A DNA stretch of 64,000 nt from Bacteroidota bacterium (lineage in GTDB: Bacteria > Bacteroidota > Bacteroidia > Bacteroidales > WCHB1-69). The DNA lies in contig JAGDMF010000010.1 in NCBI GenBank assembly GCA_017860455.1, positions 40,223 to 104,222 on the forward strand, read 5' to 3'. The translations under genes were made by a program, and so were the position numbers. The notes under the pieces were generated by a model. It was not told the origin of the DNA. It ran no database searches and saw only the letters and a program-made list of their open reading frames with translations. Below are positions 29,122 to 37,813 of this stretch, piece by piece (the stretch's first letter is position 1; each line of letters opens with the position of its first letter).

Positions 29122-30015
29122 TTAAACTCTTAATTTTAGTCCGGCAAACAAAGTATCCGGTTTTAGATTCATAACTGCTCTCATTTCACCGGACATACAG
29201 AATCCGCAAGAAGCACAAAGATTTAATGTTTTTCCTTCACATTCTCCTCTTTTTGTTCCATCAGGATGTATAAAATTGGACAAATGGCAATATTTATTTG
29301 AAATATCTTTTTTCATATATTTCAATCCGGAAATAGAATTCATAATAGGATATCCGGATCTTTTCATTTTAATAATCTGATCAATAATTTCGTTTCTTTG
29401 ATCGAGAGGGATTGATAGAGATTCAGTTCCCGGAAATGGAGTATGAAAATTTAAAGCAATCGATTTTAATTTTGGGTTGTTTTTAACCCATTGAATGGTG
29501 TCTTCAAAATTGGAATGGTTGAGATTGTTAATCACCATATTAGCATGAAGATTTGGATGATTACTTTCTAAAATATTTTTTTCTAACTTATCAAAAGCCC
29601 CTTCACCTCTAATCATATCGTGAAATTTGCCAATGCCATCCAATGAAATCCAGATAGAATCAGCTTTTGAGTCAATGATAGGCAATTGAGCATTAGTTGT
29701 TATGGTTGTAGAAAAGAACCCAATTTTTTTAGCCAAAAAAGTCAAATCGTTGATTGTTAAATCATTGTATTTCCATAAAAAAGGTTCACCACCTTCAAAA
29801 TCAACAAATCTGGAACCTAGATTATAAGAGTATTCCAACTCTTCTTTGATTTGTACATAAGGTTTAGTGATAATATGATCTTTGCTATACACACAGCAAT
29901 GACGACACTCTAAATTACATTCGTTAGTAATAAACAATACGGTTTGTAAGGGTTTGTTCTGTCCCAAAAACCGGGTTTTAAAAAACCATAATGGAAGGTA
30001 AATAAAGGGTTTCAT
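29122..30015 (-). CDS. Radical SAM protein with C-terminal Cys-rich extension
   Basis: CNLECRHC (CxxxCxxC); EGGEPFLW; C-terminal CEGKTLNLCASCGFC possible auxiliary cluster. Confidence 0.9.
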   Translation of the reverse strand: MKPFIYLPLWFFKTRFLGQNKPLQTVLFITNECNLECRHCCVYSKDHIITKPYVQIKEELEYSYNLGSRFVDFEGGEPFLWKYNDLTINDLTFLAKKIGFFSTTITTNAQLPIIDSKADSIWISLDGIGKFHDMIRGEGAFDKLEKNILESNHPNLHANMVINNLNHSNFEDTIQWVKNNPKLKSIALNFHTPFPGTESLSIPLDQRNEIIDQIIKMKRSGYPIMNSISGLKYMKKDISNKYCHLSNFIHPDGTKRGECEGKTLNLCASCGFCMSGEMRAVMNLKPDTLFAGLKLRV

Positions 30016-31016
30016 ATATTAAAAAATAAACCGATAAAGGCAGAAATTAAACAAAAAAGAATGATAATATTTCTTGCAGTGTACCATCTTAACATAAACC
30101 AACCGATTCCGGCTGCATTAACTTCCTTCCATTGTTCCATGGGAACATGAAACCATTTTTTTATGGGATCAAGATTTGGATTTTTTTGAAAAGAAAGTAT
30201 AGATTTAAAAAGCCAAAAAGATAATGGGAGTGGAATTAATGTCAAAAGATAAATAGGATGAAGAATATTAAAAATTACTCCCAATAATACGATTATATAG
30301 GGTGAAAAATTAAAGAGGAATGAAAAAAAGGAGTTTAGTTTTTTGTGATTCAGAACCACAGCAAAAGTTTTTTTATGAATCATTTTGTCGGGTTCATAAT
30401 CAAGAATAGCATGAGTATAAACAATATTTCCAACTAAAATTCCAATTGGAATTGATATAAAAAAGAGGGGAATGCTTATAGTTCCAGATGCACTTAAAAA
30501 TACACCTTGCATAAGAAGAGGACCGAATAACACGGCGATACTAAATTCACCTAAACCATGATAACTCAATCTGATAGGCCAGCCTGAATAAAAAACCCCG
30601 ATAATAATGGTAGTTAAAACGATCCATAAAAATTGATTCCATTGGTCAAATCTGAAGATCAAAATGATGGTTCCTAAAGCCAGTGCTGTAAGGCAAAATA
30701 GGGTAGCTGCTATAAACAATTGTTTAATTGTTGCACTTCCGTCTGTAAGGTAACTGCATTTTGCGATTCTGGCTCTGATCCCTTTTGATGCCAGGCGATC
30801 TTTATAGGAAGAATCGTTCATTTTAGCATCAAAATAATCATCTAAAAGATTGGATCCAAGGTGAGCAAAAACAACACCAATAACTGAAACAACACCAAGA
30901 ATTAAGGAAAATCCGGGTGTTTGAGAAGCAAAACAAAGTGCAACTAATGCCGGTAATAAGCTTTGAGGTATCGCTGCATATCTGGCATTTTTAAACCAAA
31001 TCAAAAATGTTTTCAT
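30012..31016 (-). CDS. UbiA-family prenyltransferase (MenA-like)
   Basis: NLLDDYFDAKMN aspartate-rich motif and HAILDYEPDKM second motif; multi-TM. Confidence 0.85.
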   Translation of the reverse strand: MKTFLIWFKNARYAAIPQSLLPALVALCFASQTPGFSLILGVVSVIGVVFAHLGSNLLDDYFDAKMNDSSYKDRLASKGIRARIAKCSYLTDGSATIKQLFIAATLFCLTALALGTIILIFRFDQWNQFLWIVLTTIIIGVFYSGWPIRLSYHGLGEFSIAVLFGPLLMQGVFLSASGTISIPLFFISIPIGILVGNIVYTHAILDYEPDKMIHKKTFAVVLNHKKLNSFFSFLFNFSPYIIVLLGVIFNILHPIYLLTLIPLPLSFWLFKSILSFQKNPNLDPIKKWFHVPMEQWKEVNAAGIGWFMLRWYTARNIIILFCLISAFIGLFFNI

Positions 31017-31027
31017 GGATTGAAAAA

Positions 31028-31282
31028 CTACTCTTGATTTGGTTTGACTTTGGGATGGTACATAATTGCTACAATACCAATAATCAAACCGATCAACATT
31101 ACTAATGGAGCAATGACGATACGTCTGGTATTAAAAATTTCAGGATTAAATACGCTTGGATCATCTGATCCACCTCCCGATAATAGAATATAACCAATGA
31201 TTAGACATACGATACCAATAATCATTAAAATATAGTTAAATCTTCTAAAAATAGGGGGAGAATTTTTGGCTGGAGTTGACAT
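31028..31282 (-). CDS. DUF3098 small membrane protein
   Basis: Two TM; LSGGGSDDPSVFNPEIFNTRRIVIAPLVMLIGL typical; follows ftsX. Confidence 0.85.
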   Translation of the reverse strand: MSTPAKNSPPIFRRFNYILMIIGIVCLIIGYILLSGGGSDDPSVFNPEIFNTRRIVIAPLVMLIGLIIGIVAIMYHPKVKPNQE

Positions 31283-31292
31283 GATAAAAAAA

Positions 31293-32177
31293 TTATAAAT
31301 ATAAACGATCTGTATTAATGCTAATATATTTATTTACTGATGTTAATGAAATAATAACGGTAAACAAAATTGAAAAAACAAATAAAGATCCTAATATTAA
31401 TGAAATATAAAAAATATTTGAAAAATCTACAAATTCAGGAATAATCAAATTACCCTGATACACAAAAAAGGCTAACAAAATGATGGAGATAAAACCGCCC
31501 CAAACACCTTGAACAAATCCTTTAAATAAGAAAGGTTTTCGTACAAATCTTTTGGTTGCACCTACCAATAACATGGAACGGATACTGAATCTTTTTGCAT
31601 AAATTGTTAAACGTAAATAATTGCCAATAAGCAACATAGAAATAACCATAAAAATGGTACAAATCACAAAAATGATGATTTGTATTTTAACAAAGTTATT
31701 GAGAACAGCTTTTACAATAGCGTCAGAATACTGCACATCCTGGACGGAGCTGTTTGTTTTAATTCTTTTTGAAATCATTTCCAAAGAATCGCTATTGGCG
31801 TAATCGGGGGAAACGCCAATGATAACAGAAGCATTGATTGGATTGGCAATGATTTCGGTATAGTCGTTTCCTATGGTCTTAATCGCTTCTTTGGTATTTT
31901 CAATTTGGGATGAAAAACGGGAAGCTGAAATATAGGGTTCTAACTTTAGTTTTTGCTCAAAAGCCATGATATCTGCCTCTTTTATATCGGGATAAAATAA
32001 TATTTCAATTTCAATTTTCTTAGAAATATTATTGATAAATTGATAAGAAAAGAAAGCAAAGAAAACCAAAGTTCCGATAAAAAACATGGTCAAAGCAAGA
32101 CTAAAAATAGATCCGAAAGCGGATAATTTTAATCTGGCTTTTGTGATTTTATCGATTGAATCTGAATATTTTGACAT
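31293..32177 (-). CDS. ftsX: Cell division protein FtsX-like permease
   Basis: 4-TM topology with large extracytoplasmic loop; position upstream of DUF3098. Confidence 0.88.
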   Translation of the reverse strand: MSKYSDSIDKITKARLKLSAFGSIFSLALTMFFIGTLVFFAFFSYQFINNISKKIEIEILFYPDIKEADIMAFEQKLKLEPYISASRFSSQIENTKEAIKTIGNDYTEIIANPINASVIIGVSPDYANSDSLEMISKRIKTNSSVQDVQYSDAIVKAVLNNFVKIQIIIFVICTIFMVISMLLIGNYLRLTIYAKRFSIRSMLLVGATKRFVRKPFLFKGFVQGVWGGFISIILLAFFVYQGNLIIPEFVDFSNIFYISLILGSLFVFSILFTVIISLTSVNKYISINTDRLYL

Positions 32178-32200
32178 AGGGTAATTTGGTTAGGGAAAAA

Positions 32201-33124
32201 CTATTTTAATTCAAATGAAGATTCTCCTAATAAAAGATTATCTGTATAAACCTGAATAATATATCTTCCTTTAACGGCTTTATCTTTTTCTTTCAAATCC
32301 CATAATAATGAAATAGTTTCAGCTGACCCATTATAATTGATTGTTTTTTTAACAGAATATTGAAGTTTTTGTTCTTGATAATTAAAAGTGAAGGCATCAC
32401 CGGAACCAGGAGTTAAAACTCTTCCTGTTTCAGGAATTGCTATTCTGCAATATACGTTAACCGGACCTGCAGGAATAAGAGAGTTCTCACTTAAAATAAA
32501 AGTTGTTTTGATTTGAGTAACACGGCTCGCTTTTTCAGTTATAACTTCTTCCCCTTTTCTTTTGAAATAGATAGGACGAGCGTAAATATTATACGCTTTT
32601 AAAACAGCTGCATTATTGATTTTTTTGTTCAGATTTTCTTTATCTTGTTGTAGATTAGCGGATTCAACTTTAGATTCAGCTAATTGAGTTTTTACTTGTG
32701 TATTTTCCTCTTTTAATCTCTTGTTTTCGGTGTACAACTGATCAATTTCTGTAACATACTCTTGTGCAATATTTTGAAGACGAGTTAATTGTTTTTTAAT
32801 TTTTCTATAGTCAGCCTGACTATTGATCAATTTTTTAATTTCAGCAGCATTAGCCAAAATGATACTATCTTTTTCAGTAAGTTGATTAGATAGATCACCA
32901 TATTCTAATTTGATTTTATTATGTTCGCTAATTAATGCGTCTAATTCCGATTGAAGATTATCTTTTTCCTTAACGGTTTGAATATACTGAGTATTGAAAA
33001 CCGGTTTTGAAAAGAACCCAAAATAGAGTGTAGTACAAAGAAAAACACCGGCTAAAATTCCTAATAAAACGACCCATTTTTTTAAAGGATTTTTTTCTTC
33101 ATTTTTTGAATTATACATTTCCAT
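32201..33124 (-). CDS. Coiled-coil membrane-anchored hypothetical protein
   Basis: Single N-terminal TM, long heptad region, C-terminal beta domain. Confidence 0.6.
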   Translation of the reverse strand: MEMYNSKNEEKNPLKKWVVLLGILAGVFLCTTLYFGFFSKPVFNTQYIQTVKEKDNLQSELDALISEHNKIKLEYGDLSNQLTEKDSIILANAAEIKKLINSQADYRKIKKQLTRLQNIAQEYVTEIDQLYTENKRLKEENTQVKTQLAESKVESANLQQDKENLNKKINNAAVLKAYNIYARPIYFKRKGEEVITEKASRVTQIKTTFILSENSLIPAGPVNVYCRIAIPETGRVLTPGSGDAFTFNYQEQKLQYSVKKTINYNGSAETISLLWDLKEKDKAVKGRYIIQVYTDNLLLGESSFELK

Positions 33125-33194
33125 AATATTATATTTTTATATTTTTGTTATCTAAAATAATGAACTGCAAAAATACTAATAAAATTGTATTGAA

Positions 33195-33893
33195 ATGAAA
33201 AAAATCTTACACCTACTCGAAAACATTTTAGCCTTCTTTTACCCACATATTTGCGTATCTTGTTTACGTGCTTTAAAACAAAAAGAGCAATTTTTTTGTT
33301 TGAAATGTTTGCATCAGCTACCCGAAACACATTACCATGAATTGGAGCATAACCCATTGATTTATAATTTTATGGGTAGAGTAAATGTTGAAAACATTTA
33401 TAGTTTTTTATTTTACCGAAAAGGGAATAGTGTGCAATCTATTTTGCATCAAATCAAGTACAAAGGAGGAAAGGAGTTGGCTTCCTTTTTAGGTAGTTAC
33501 TATGGAAAGCAATTGATAGATCACCAAAATTTGGAAGATATTGATTTTTTAATTCCCATTCCATTACATAAGAAGAAAGAGAAAAAGAGAGGATACAATC
33601 AAAGTGAATGGTTGGTTAAAGGGTTTAGTGAAGCTATTAACAAGCCTTATTTAAATACTGTTTTAATAAGGAAAGAGTTTACAGAAACACAGACTAAAAA
33701 GGGGAGATTTAATCGTTGGGAAAATGTGAAAGATGTTTTTGAGGTAATTCAACCGGAACAAATTAAGAACAAACACATTTTAATCTGCGATGATGTATTA
33801 ACTACAGGAGCGACTTTAGAGGCTGCGATTGTAAAATTAAAGGAAGTGGAAGGGGTGAGAGTAAGCGTAATTACTCTGGCTGTTGCGGGTTAG
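33195..33893 (+). CDS. comF: ComF family phosphoribosyltransferase-like protein
   Basis: CVSCLRALKQKEQFFCLKC zinc finger; HILICDDVLTTGATLEAA PRTase motif. Confidence 0.92.
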   Translation: MKKILHLLENILAFFYPHICVSCLRALKQKEQFFCLKCLHQLPETHYHELEHNPLIYNFMGRVNVENIYSFLFYRKGNSVQSILHQIKYKGGKELASFLGSYYGKQLIDHQNLEDIDFLIPIPLHKKKEKKRGYNQSEWLVKGFSEAINKPYLNTVLIRKEFTETQTKKGRFNRWENVKDVFEVIQPEQIKNKHILICDDVLTTGATLEAAIVKLKEVEGVRVSVITLAVAG

Positions 33894-34491
33894 ATTCAGT
33901 TACAGGTTCAATAGTTTCAACTATAGGTTTGTGTGATGGAAAGAATCTTTTATTAAAAACTAAAACCGTCAAAACACCTATTGTAACGCAGGAATCTGCA
34001 ATGTTAAAAATGGCAGGAAAAAAATGGTTTCCGCCCCAAAGAGGAACCCAATTGGGTATTCTAAATAGTTGAAAATAAAACATATCCACAACTTTTCCCA
34101 ACATAAGGGGAGCGTAATTATAGAAAATGCCATAAAACAGGCTATCAATAATATTTCCAAAAGCACCGGCAATTATTAATGAAAACGATGTGACGATAAT
34201 AAAATCAGCTTTTGCCTGTTTTATGATTTTTACTAAATAGTAAATCAAAAAACTGGCAACACCAATTCGGATTAAGGTTAAAATGATTTTTCCAAATTTA
34301 GGACCAAAAGAGAGCCCAAAAGCCATCCCTTCATTTTCAACAAAAAAGAAATTGAACCAATGACCCAAAATAGGTTTAATTTCACCGATATGCATATTGG
34401 TCTTTACCCAAAGTTTTAAAACTTGGTCAGCAACAAGGACAAGAAAGATGATTAAAAAGGATACAAGGGTGTATTTATTCCACTTTTTCAC
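33871..34491 (-). CDS. lspA: Lipoprotein signal peptidase
   Basis: LVADQVLKLWVKTNM; ENEGMAFGLSF; AGAFGNIIDSLFYG; FNIADSCVTIGV. Confidence 0.95.
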   Translation of the reverse strand: MKKWNKYTLVSFLIIFLVLVADQVLKLWVKTNMHIGEIKPILGHWFNFFFVENEGMAFGLSFGPKFGKIILTLIRIGVASFLIYYLVKIIKQAKADFIIVTSFSLIIAGAFGNIIDSLFYGIFYNYAPLMLGKVVDMFYFQLFRIPNWVPLWGGNHFFPAIFNIADSCVTIGVLTVLVFNKRFFPSHKPIVETIEPVTESNPQQPE

Positions 34492-34492
34492 T

Positions 34493-34877
34493 TTATTTTT
34501 TTTCGTTTACCTTTGCATCAAAACTTAGGGTAGCATGAGGAACACTTTTAAGTCTCTCTTTAGGGATCAGATTTCCCGTAACTCTACAAATTCCATAAGT
34601 TTTATTTTCGATTCTAACTAAAGCGGCTTCAAGATTTTTGATATACTTATCCAAACGACTTGCCAGACGACTATTTTCTTCTTTAGACAATACCTGATTG
34701 CCTTCTTCAAGAATTTTGAAAGTGGGGGAAGTGTCTGTTGTGTCATTACCCGAGTTACTATACGCTTCGGAGTAAACATCTAAACCTTGTTTTGCTGCTA
34801 AAATTTTTCCCTCAATGAGAATACGGAATTCTTCCAATTCTTCATCTGAATATCTGTTTACAACATTTTCTGACATG
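34493..34877 (-). CDS. TraR/DksA family protein
   Basis: SNSGNDTTDTSPTFKILEEG; YGICRVTGNLIPKERLKSVPHATLS. Start set at MSENVVN (34877) because the longer ORF runs antisense through a tRNA. Confidence 0.9.
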
Positions 34878-34902
34878 GTAGTATATTTTATGATTAGGAT
34901 GC

Positions 34903-34910
34903 AAAGATAA
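34903..34910 (-). promoter_or_regulatory. -7 element TATCTTTG (minus) for the DksA-like gene
   Basis: CAAAGATA on + strand, 26 nt upstream of the start codon. Confidence 0.5.
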
Positions 34911-34932
34911 TAAAAAATTAAATACAAAATCG

Positions 34933-34940
34933 TATCTTTG
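34933..34940 (+). promoter_or_regulatory. -7 element TATCTTTG for tRNA-Arg
   Basis: TAnnTTTG, 13 nt upstream of the tRNA 5' end. Confidence 0.6.
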
Positions 34941-34953
34941 CAGACTGAAAAAG

Positions 34954-35027
34954 GGCTCCGTAGTTCAGCTGAATAGAACGTCAGATTCCGGTTCTGAAGG
35001 TCGTGGGTTTGAATCCCGCCGGAGTCA
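34954..35027 (+). tRNA. tRNA-Arg(CCG)
   Basis: Acceptor GGCTCCG/CGGAGTC; anticodon arm TCAGA-TTCCGGT-TCTGA (anticodon CCG); T-arm GTGGG-TTTGAAT-CCCGC. Confidence 0.95.
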
Positions 35028-35041
35028 CTAAATTTCAATCA

Positions 35042-35284
35042 ATGAAAAAGATCCTGAAAATAATTGCACAGTTTTTTACCCTTCTTTTTGTGGGGTTGAT
35101 TAAACTGTATCAGATCTTTTTATCCCCTCTGATGGGTAGAAGTTGTCGCTTTACACCCACCTGTTCGGTCTATGGTGTTGAAGCAATTAAGAAACATGGC
35201 CCCATTAAAGGGTTATGGTTAACTATTGTGAGAGTGATCCGATGTAACCCCTGGGGTGGAAGCGGGTATGATCCTGTTCCATAA
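35042..35284 (+). CDS. yidD: Membrane protein insertion efficiency factor YidD
   Basis: [48 protein letters not shown]. Confidence 0.95.
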   Translation: MKKILKIIAQFFTLLFVGLIKLYQIFLSPLMGRSCRFTPTCSVYGVEAIKKHGPIKGLWLTIVRVIRCNPWGGSGYDPVP

Positions 35285-35288
35285 GATT

Positions 35289-36179
35289 TTAGCCTTCAAA
35301 ATAGCCAAATCTTTTCATCATTAAATCCTGATTTCTCCAATCTTTTAACACTTTAACGGAAAGATCCAGGTAAACTTGTTTTTCTAAAAATGCTTCGATT
35401 GATTCTCTTGATTCTATTCCTAATTGTTTAATAGCAGAGCCTTTATTTCCAATAAGAATCCCTTTTTGAGTATCTCTTTCGCAATATAACATCGCACTGA
35501 TCCGAACAATATTATCACTCTCTTTAAAACTTTCAACCACAACTTCCACACTGTAAGGAATCTCTTTTTTATACAATAAAAGGATTTTTTCACGAATGAT
35601 TTCGGAAATGAAAAATCTCATCGGTTTATCCGTTAATTCATCTTTTGGGAAAAAAGGAGGAGATACCGGGAGTAATTCAATTACTCTGTTCAATAAAAGA
35701 TCCAGATTTAAGTTGTTTAATGCAGAGATCAGGAATTGTTCAGCCTGAGGCAATAATTGAGCCCAAACTTGTTTTGTTTCCTCAATAGTTTCAGTTGTAG
35801 CTTTGTCTATTTTATTAATAATAAGCAAAATAGGACTTTCGAAATTTTTAAGTCTTTCAATGATGGTTTCATTATAATTTTTTTCCCCACACTCTACCAT
35901 GTATAGAATAATATCTGCATCTTTTAATGCTTCATTAACGAATTTCATCATCAACTCCTGCATCTTGTAAGCTGGATTTAAAACTCCGGGAAGATCAGAA
36001 TACACAATTTGAAAATCATCACCATTGACAATCCCCTTGATTCGGTGTCTGGTTGTTTGAGCTTTATGTGTGATGATGGAGAGATTTTCACCCACCAATC
36101 TATTCATCAAAGTACTTTTACCAACGTTGGGATTTCCAATTAGATTTACGAATCCCGCTTTATGATTTGTTTCTGTCAT
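35289..36179 (-). CDS. era: GTPase Era
   Basis: GFVNLIGNPNVGKSTLMNRLVGENLSIITHKAQTTRHRI; KH domain GILIGNKGSAIKQLGIESRESIEAFL. Confidence 0.96.
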   Translation of the reverse strand: MTETNHKAGFVNLIGNPNVGKSTLMNRLVGENLSIITHKAQTTRHRIKGIVNGDDFQIVYSDLPGVLNPAYKMQELMMKFVNEALKDADIILYMVECGEKNYNETIIERLKNFESPILLIINKIDKATTETIEETKQVWAQLLPQAEQFLISALNNLNLDLLLNRVIELLPVSPPFFPKDELTDKPMRFFISEIIREKILLLYKKEIPYSVEVVVESFKESDNIVRISAMLYCERDTQKGILIGNKGSAIKQLGIESRESIEAFLEKQVYLDLSVKVLKDWRNQDLMMKRFGYFEG

Positions 36180-36189
36180 TTTTTCTTTG

Positions 36190-36639
36190 TTATTCATTAT
36201 CAACAGCATACCACTCTGCAAAAGAGTTTTCTGTTTCTTTTAATTTTATAGAATATAAACAAACACCCTGAGGAAGAAGTTGTATAATAGTTTCAGCTAA
36301 ATGGCATAACATGTTTTCTGTTGTGGGTTGAAATGGAACCAAAATGATCCTTTCATAACTCCTTTTTAATAAAGAGATCAACTCCGGATTGGTAGCTTCA
36401 TTGAGCATCAATGCATGATCCCATACATCTACAATATTCTGATTTATAATTCTTTTCAAATCTGAAAAGTCAATCAGCATCCCTTTTTTCGGAGAAGAAT
36501 TTTCGCTTACAGGGCTTCCAATCACAGTAACTTCCAGATGGTAATTGTGTCCGTGAATATTTTTGCAAAGTCCATCATAGTTTACAAGGGCATGTGCCAT
36601 TGCATAATTGAAGACTTTAGTTAATCTTAAAGTTGCCAT
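36190..36639 (-). CDS. queD: 6-carboxy-tetrahydropterin synthase-like
   Basis: FNYAMAHALVNYDGLCKNIHGHNYHLEVTV; DFSDLKRIINQ; DHALMLNE. Confidence 0.85.
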   Translation of the reverse strand: MATLRLTKVFNYAMAHALVNYDGLCKNIHGHNYHLEVTVIGSPVSENSSPKKGMLIDFSDLKRIINQNIVDVWDHALMLNEATNPELISLLKRSYERIILVPFQPTTENMLCHLAETIIQLLPQGVCLYSIKLKETENSFAEWYAVDNE

Positions 36640-36642
36640 AAT

Positions 36643-37734
36643 CTATTGTATTACTAACTTATACACTTTATTGTACTGAGGATAAACCAATTTCACAACA
36701 TAGATCCCATTTGGAATCTGATGAAGTGCAATTGTATTGGGTTTATCCGTTAATTTTTCCTGAAGTAGAAGTTTTCCCTGAATATCATATAAACAAAAAG
36801 AAACTTCATTATATCTTTCAAAATCACCGGAATAAAAGAGTTGAATCTCCTCATTGGAGGGATTAGAAAAAGATATATAATTCACATTGGAATATTCATC
36901 TATGGCATTTGGAAGAAAAACATTTACAGAGTCAGATCCATAAATTTTCCCCACCAATTCAGGATAATCAACAAATGGATTTCTGTTTCCCTGAAGCTGA
37001 TAAGCCGCATTGTTTCTGTTGATCTCTTTTTGGCTAACAGGATCCTGATTGCTCCACTGAATTAACATTGCCAGAGCCCAAGGTTCTAAGTTTCCAGTTC
37101 CATCAACGAACATTGAAGGATAGGAAGAAACACCCAAATTTTTATCCATATAACAAACAGACATATAAAAGTAGATTCTCGCAAAATCACCTTTGTACTC
37201 ATCTATCGGTTCAAATACGGTTCCGGTGTATCCCGAAACAGCGCTCGTACCCAATTTGGAGCCATTTTGACTAGTCCAACTTGGTGAAGCAACATCTCCA
37301 TAAGGATAATTACTCCTCATTCCATTAACTTTTCCATCAGTTGGAACAATATGCATTAGATCTGAAACCATTGGAGAAAGATCATTAAACCAACTTTTAG
37401 GAATACTGTGTTCTCTATTATAACAAACACCCTCATTACTACCAACATTTCCACATTGATCTGATCCATAAGTATATTCATAAGGGGGATTTTGTCCGGG
37501 TCTGTCAGAATACATATCCCATATTTTCCCATTTTCTTTTAAATCAGTTTGTTGATAGGCCTCCCATAAACCATTATAAGAGATTACCGTGTGATTTTTG
37601 ATAATATTGTATAAGGATACCCTCAAAGCGTACCCTTTTTTATTTTGTGCAGCAGTATAGTAATTGGCTGGAATTTGCGCAAAAATGTAAAGTGCAGAAA
37701 TAGAGAATATTACAAATAAAAATATTTTTTTCAT
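36643..37734 (-). CDS. Endonuclease I family protein with T9SS-type C-terminus
   Basis: YNREHSIPKSWFNDLSPMVSDLMHIVPTDGKVNGMRSNYPYGDV; C-terminal sorting-like region. Start chosen at MKKIFLFVIFS. Confidence 0.88.
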   Translation of the reverse strand: MKKIFLFVIFSISALYIFAQIPANYYTAAQNKKGYALRVSLYNIIKNHTVISYNGLWEAYQQTDLKENGKIWDMYSDRPGQNPPYEYTYGSDQCGNVGSNEGVCYNREHSIPKSWFNDLSPMVSDLMHIVPTDGKVNGMRSNYPYGDVASPSWTSQNGSKLGTSAVSGYTGTVFEPIDEYKGDFARIYFYMSVCYMDKNLGVSSYPSMFVDGTGNLEPWALAMLIQWSNQDPVSQKEINRNNAAYQLQGNRNPFVDYPELVGKIYGSDSVNVFLPNAIDEYSNVNYISFSNPSNEEIQLFYSGDFERYNEVSFCLYDIQGKLLLQEKLTDKPNTIALHQIPNGIYVVKLVYPQYNKVYKLVIQ

Positions 37735-37813
37735 TGAGATCAGTTTTGAACCTGCAAAGATACAAAATATTGAGCAATGAACCGTTTTCTCTTTTAAAAT
37801 CTGGATATGAGAC

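Noticed and set aside
34878-35038. N-terminal extension of the DksA-like ORF
   Set aside because: Would be antisense through tRNA-Arg; MSENVVN start at 34877 fits the -7 element and family length.
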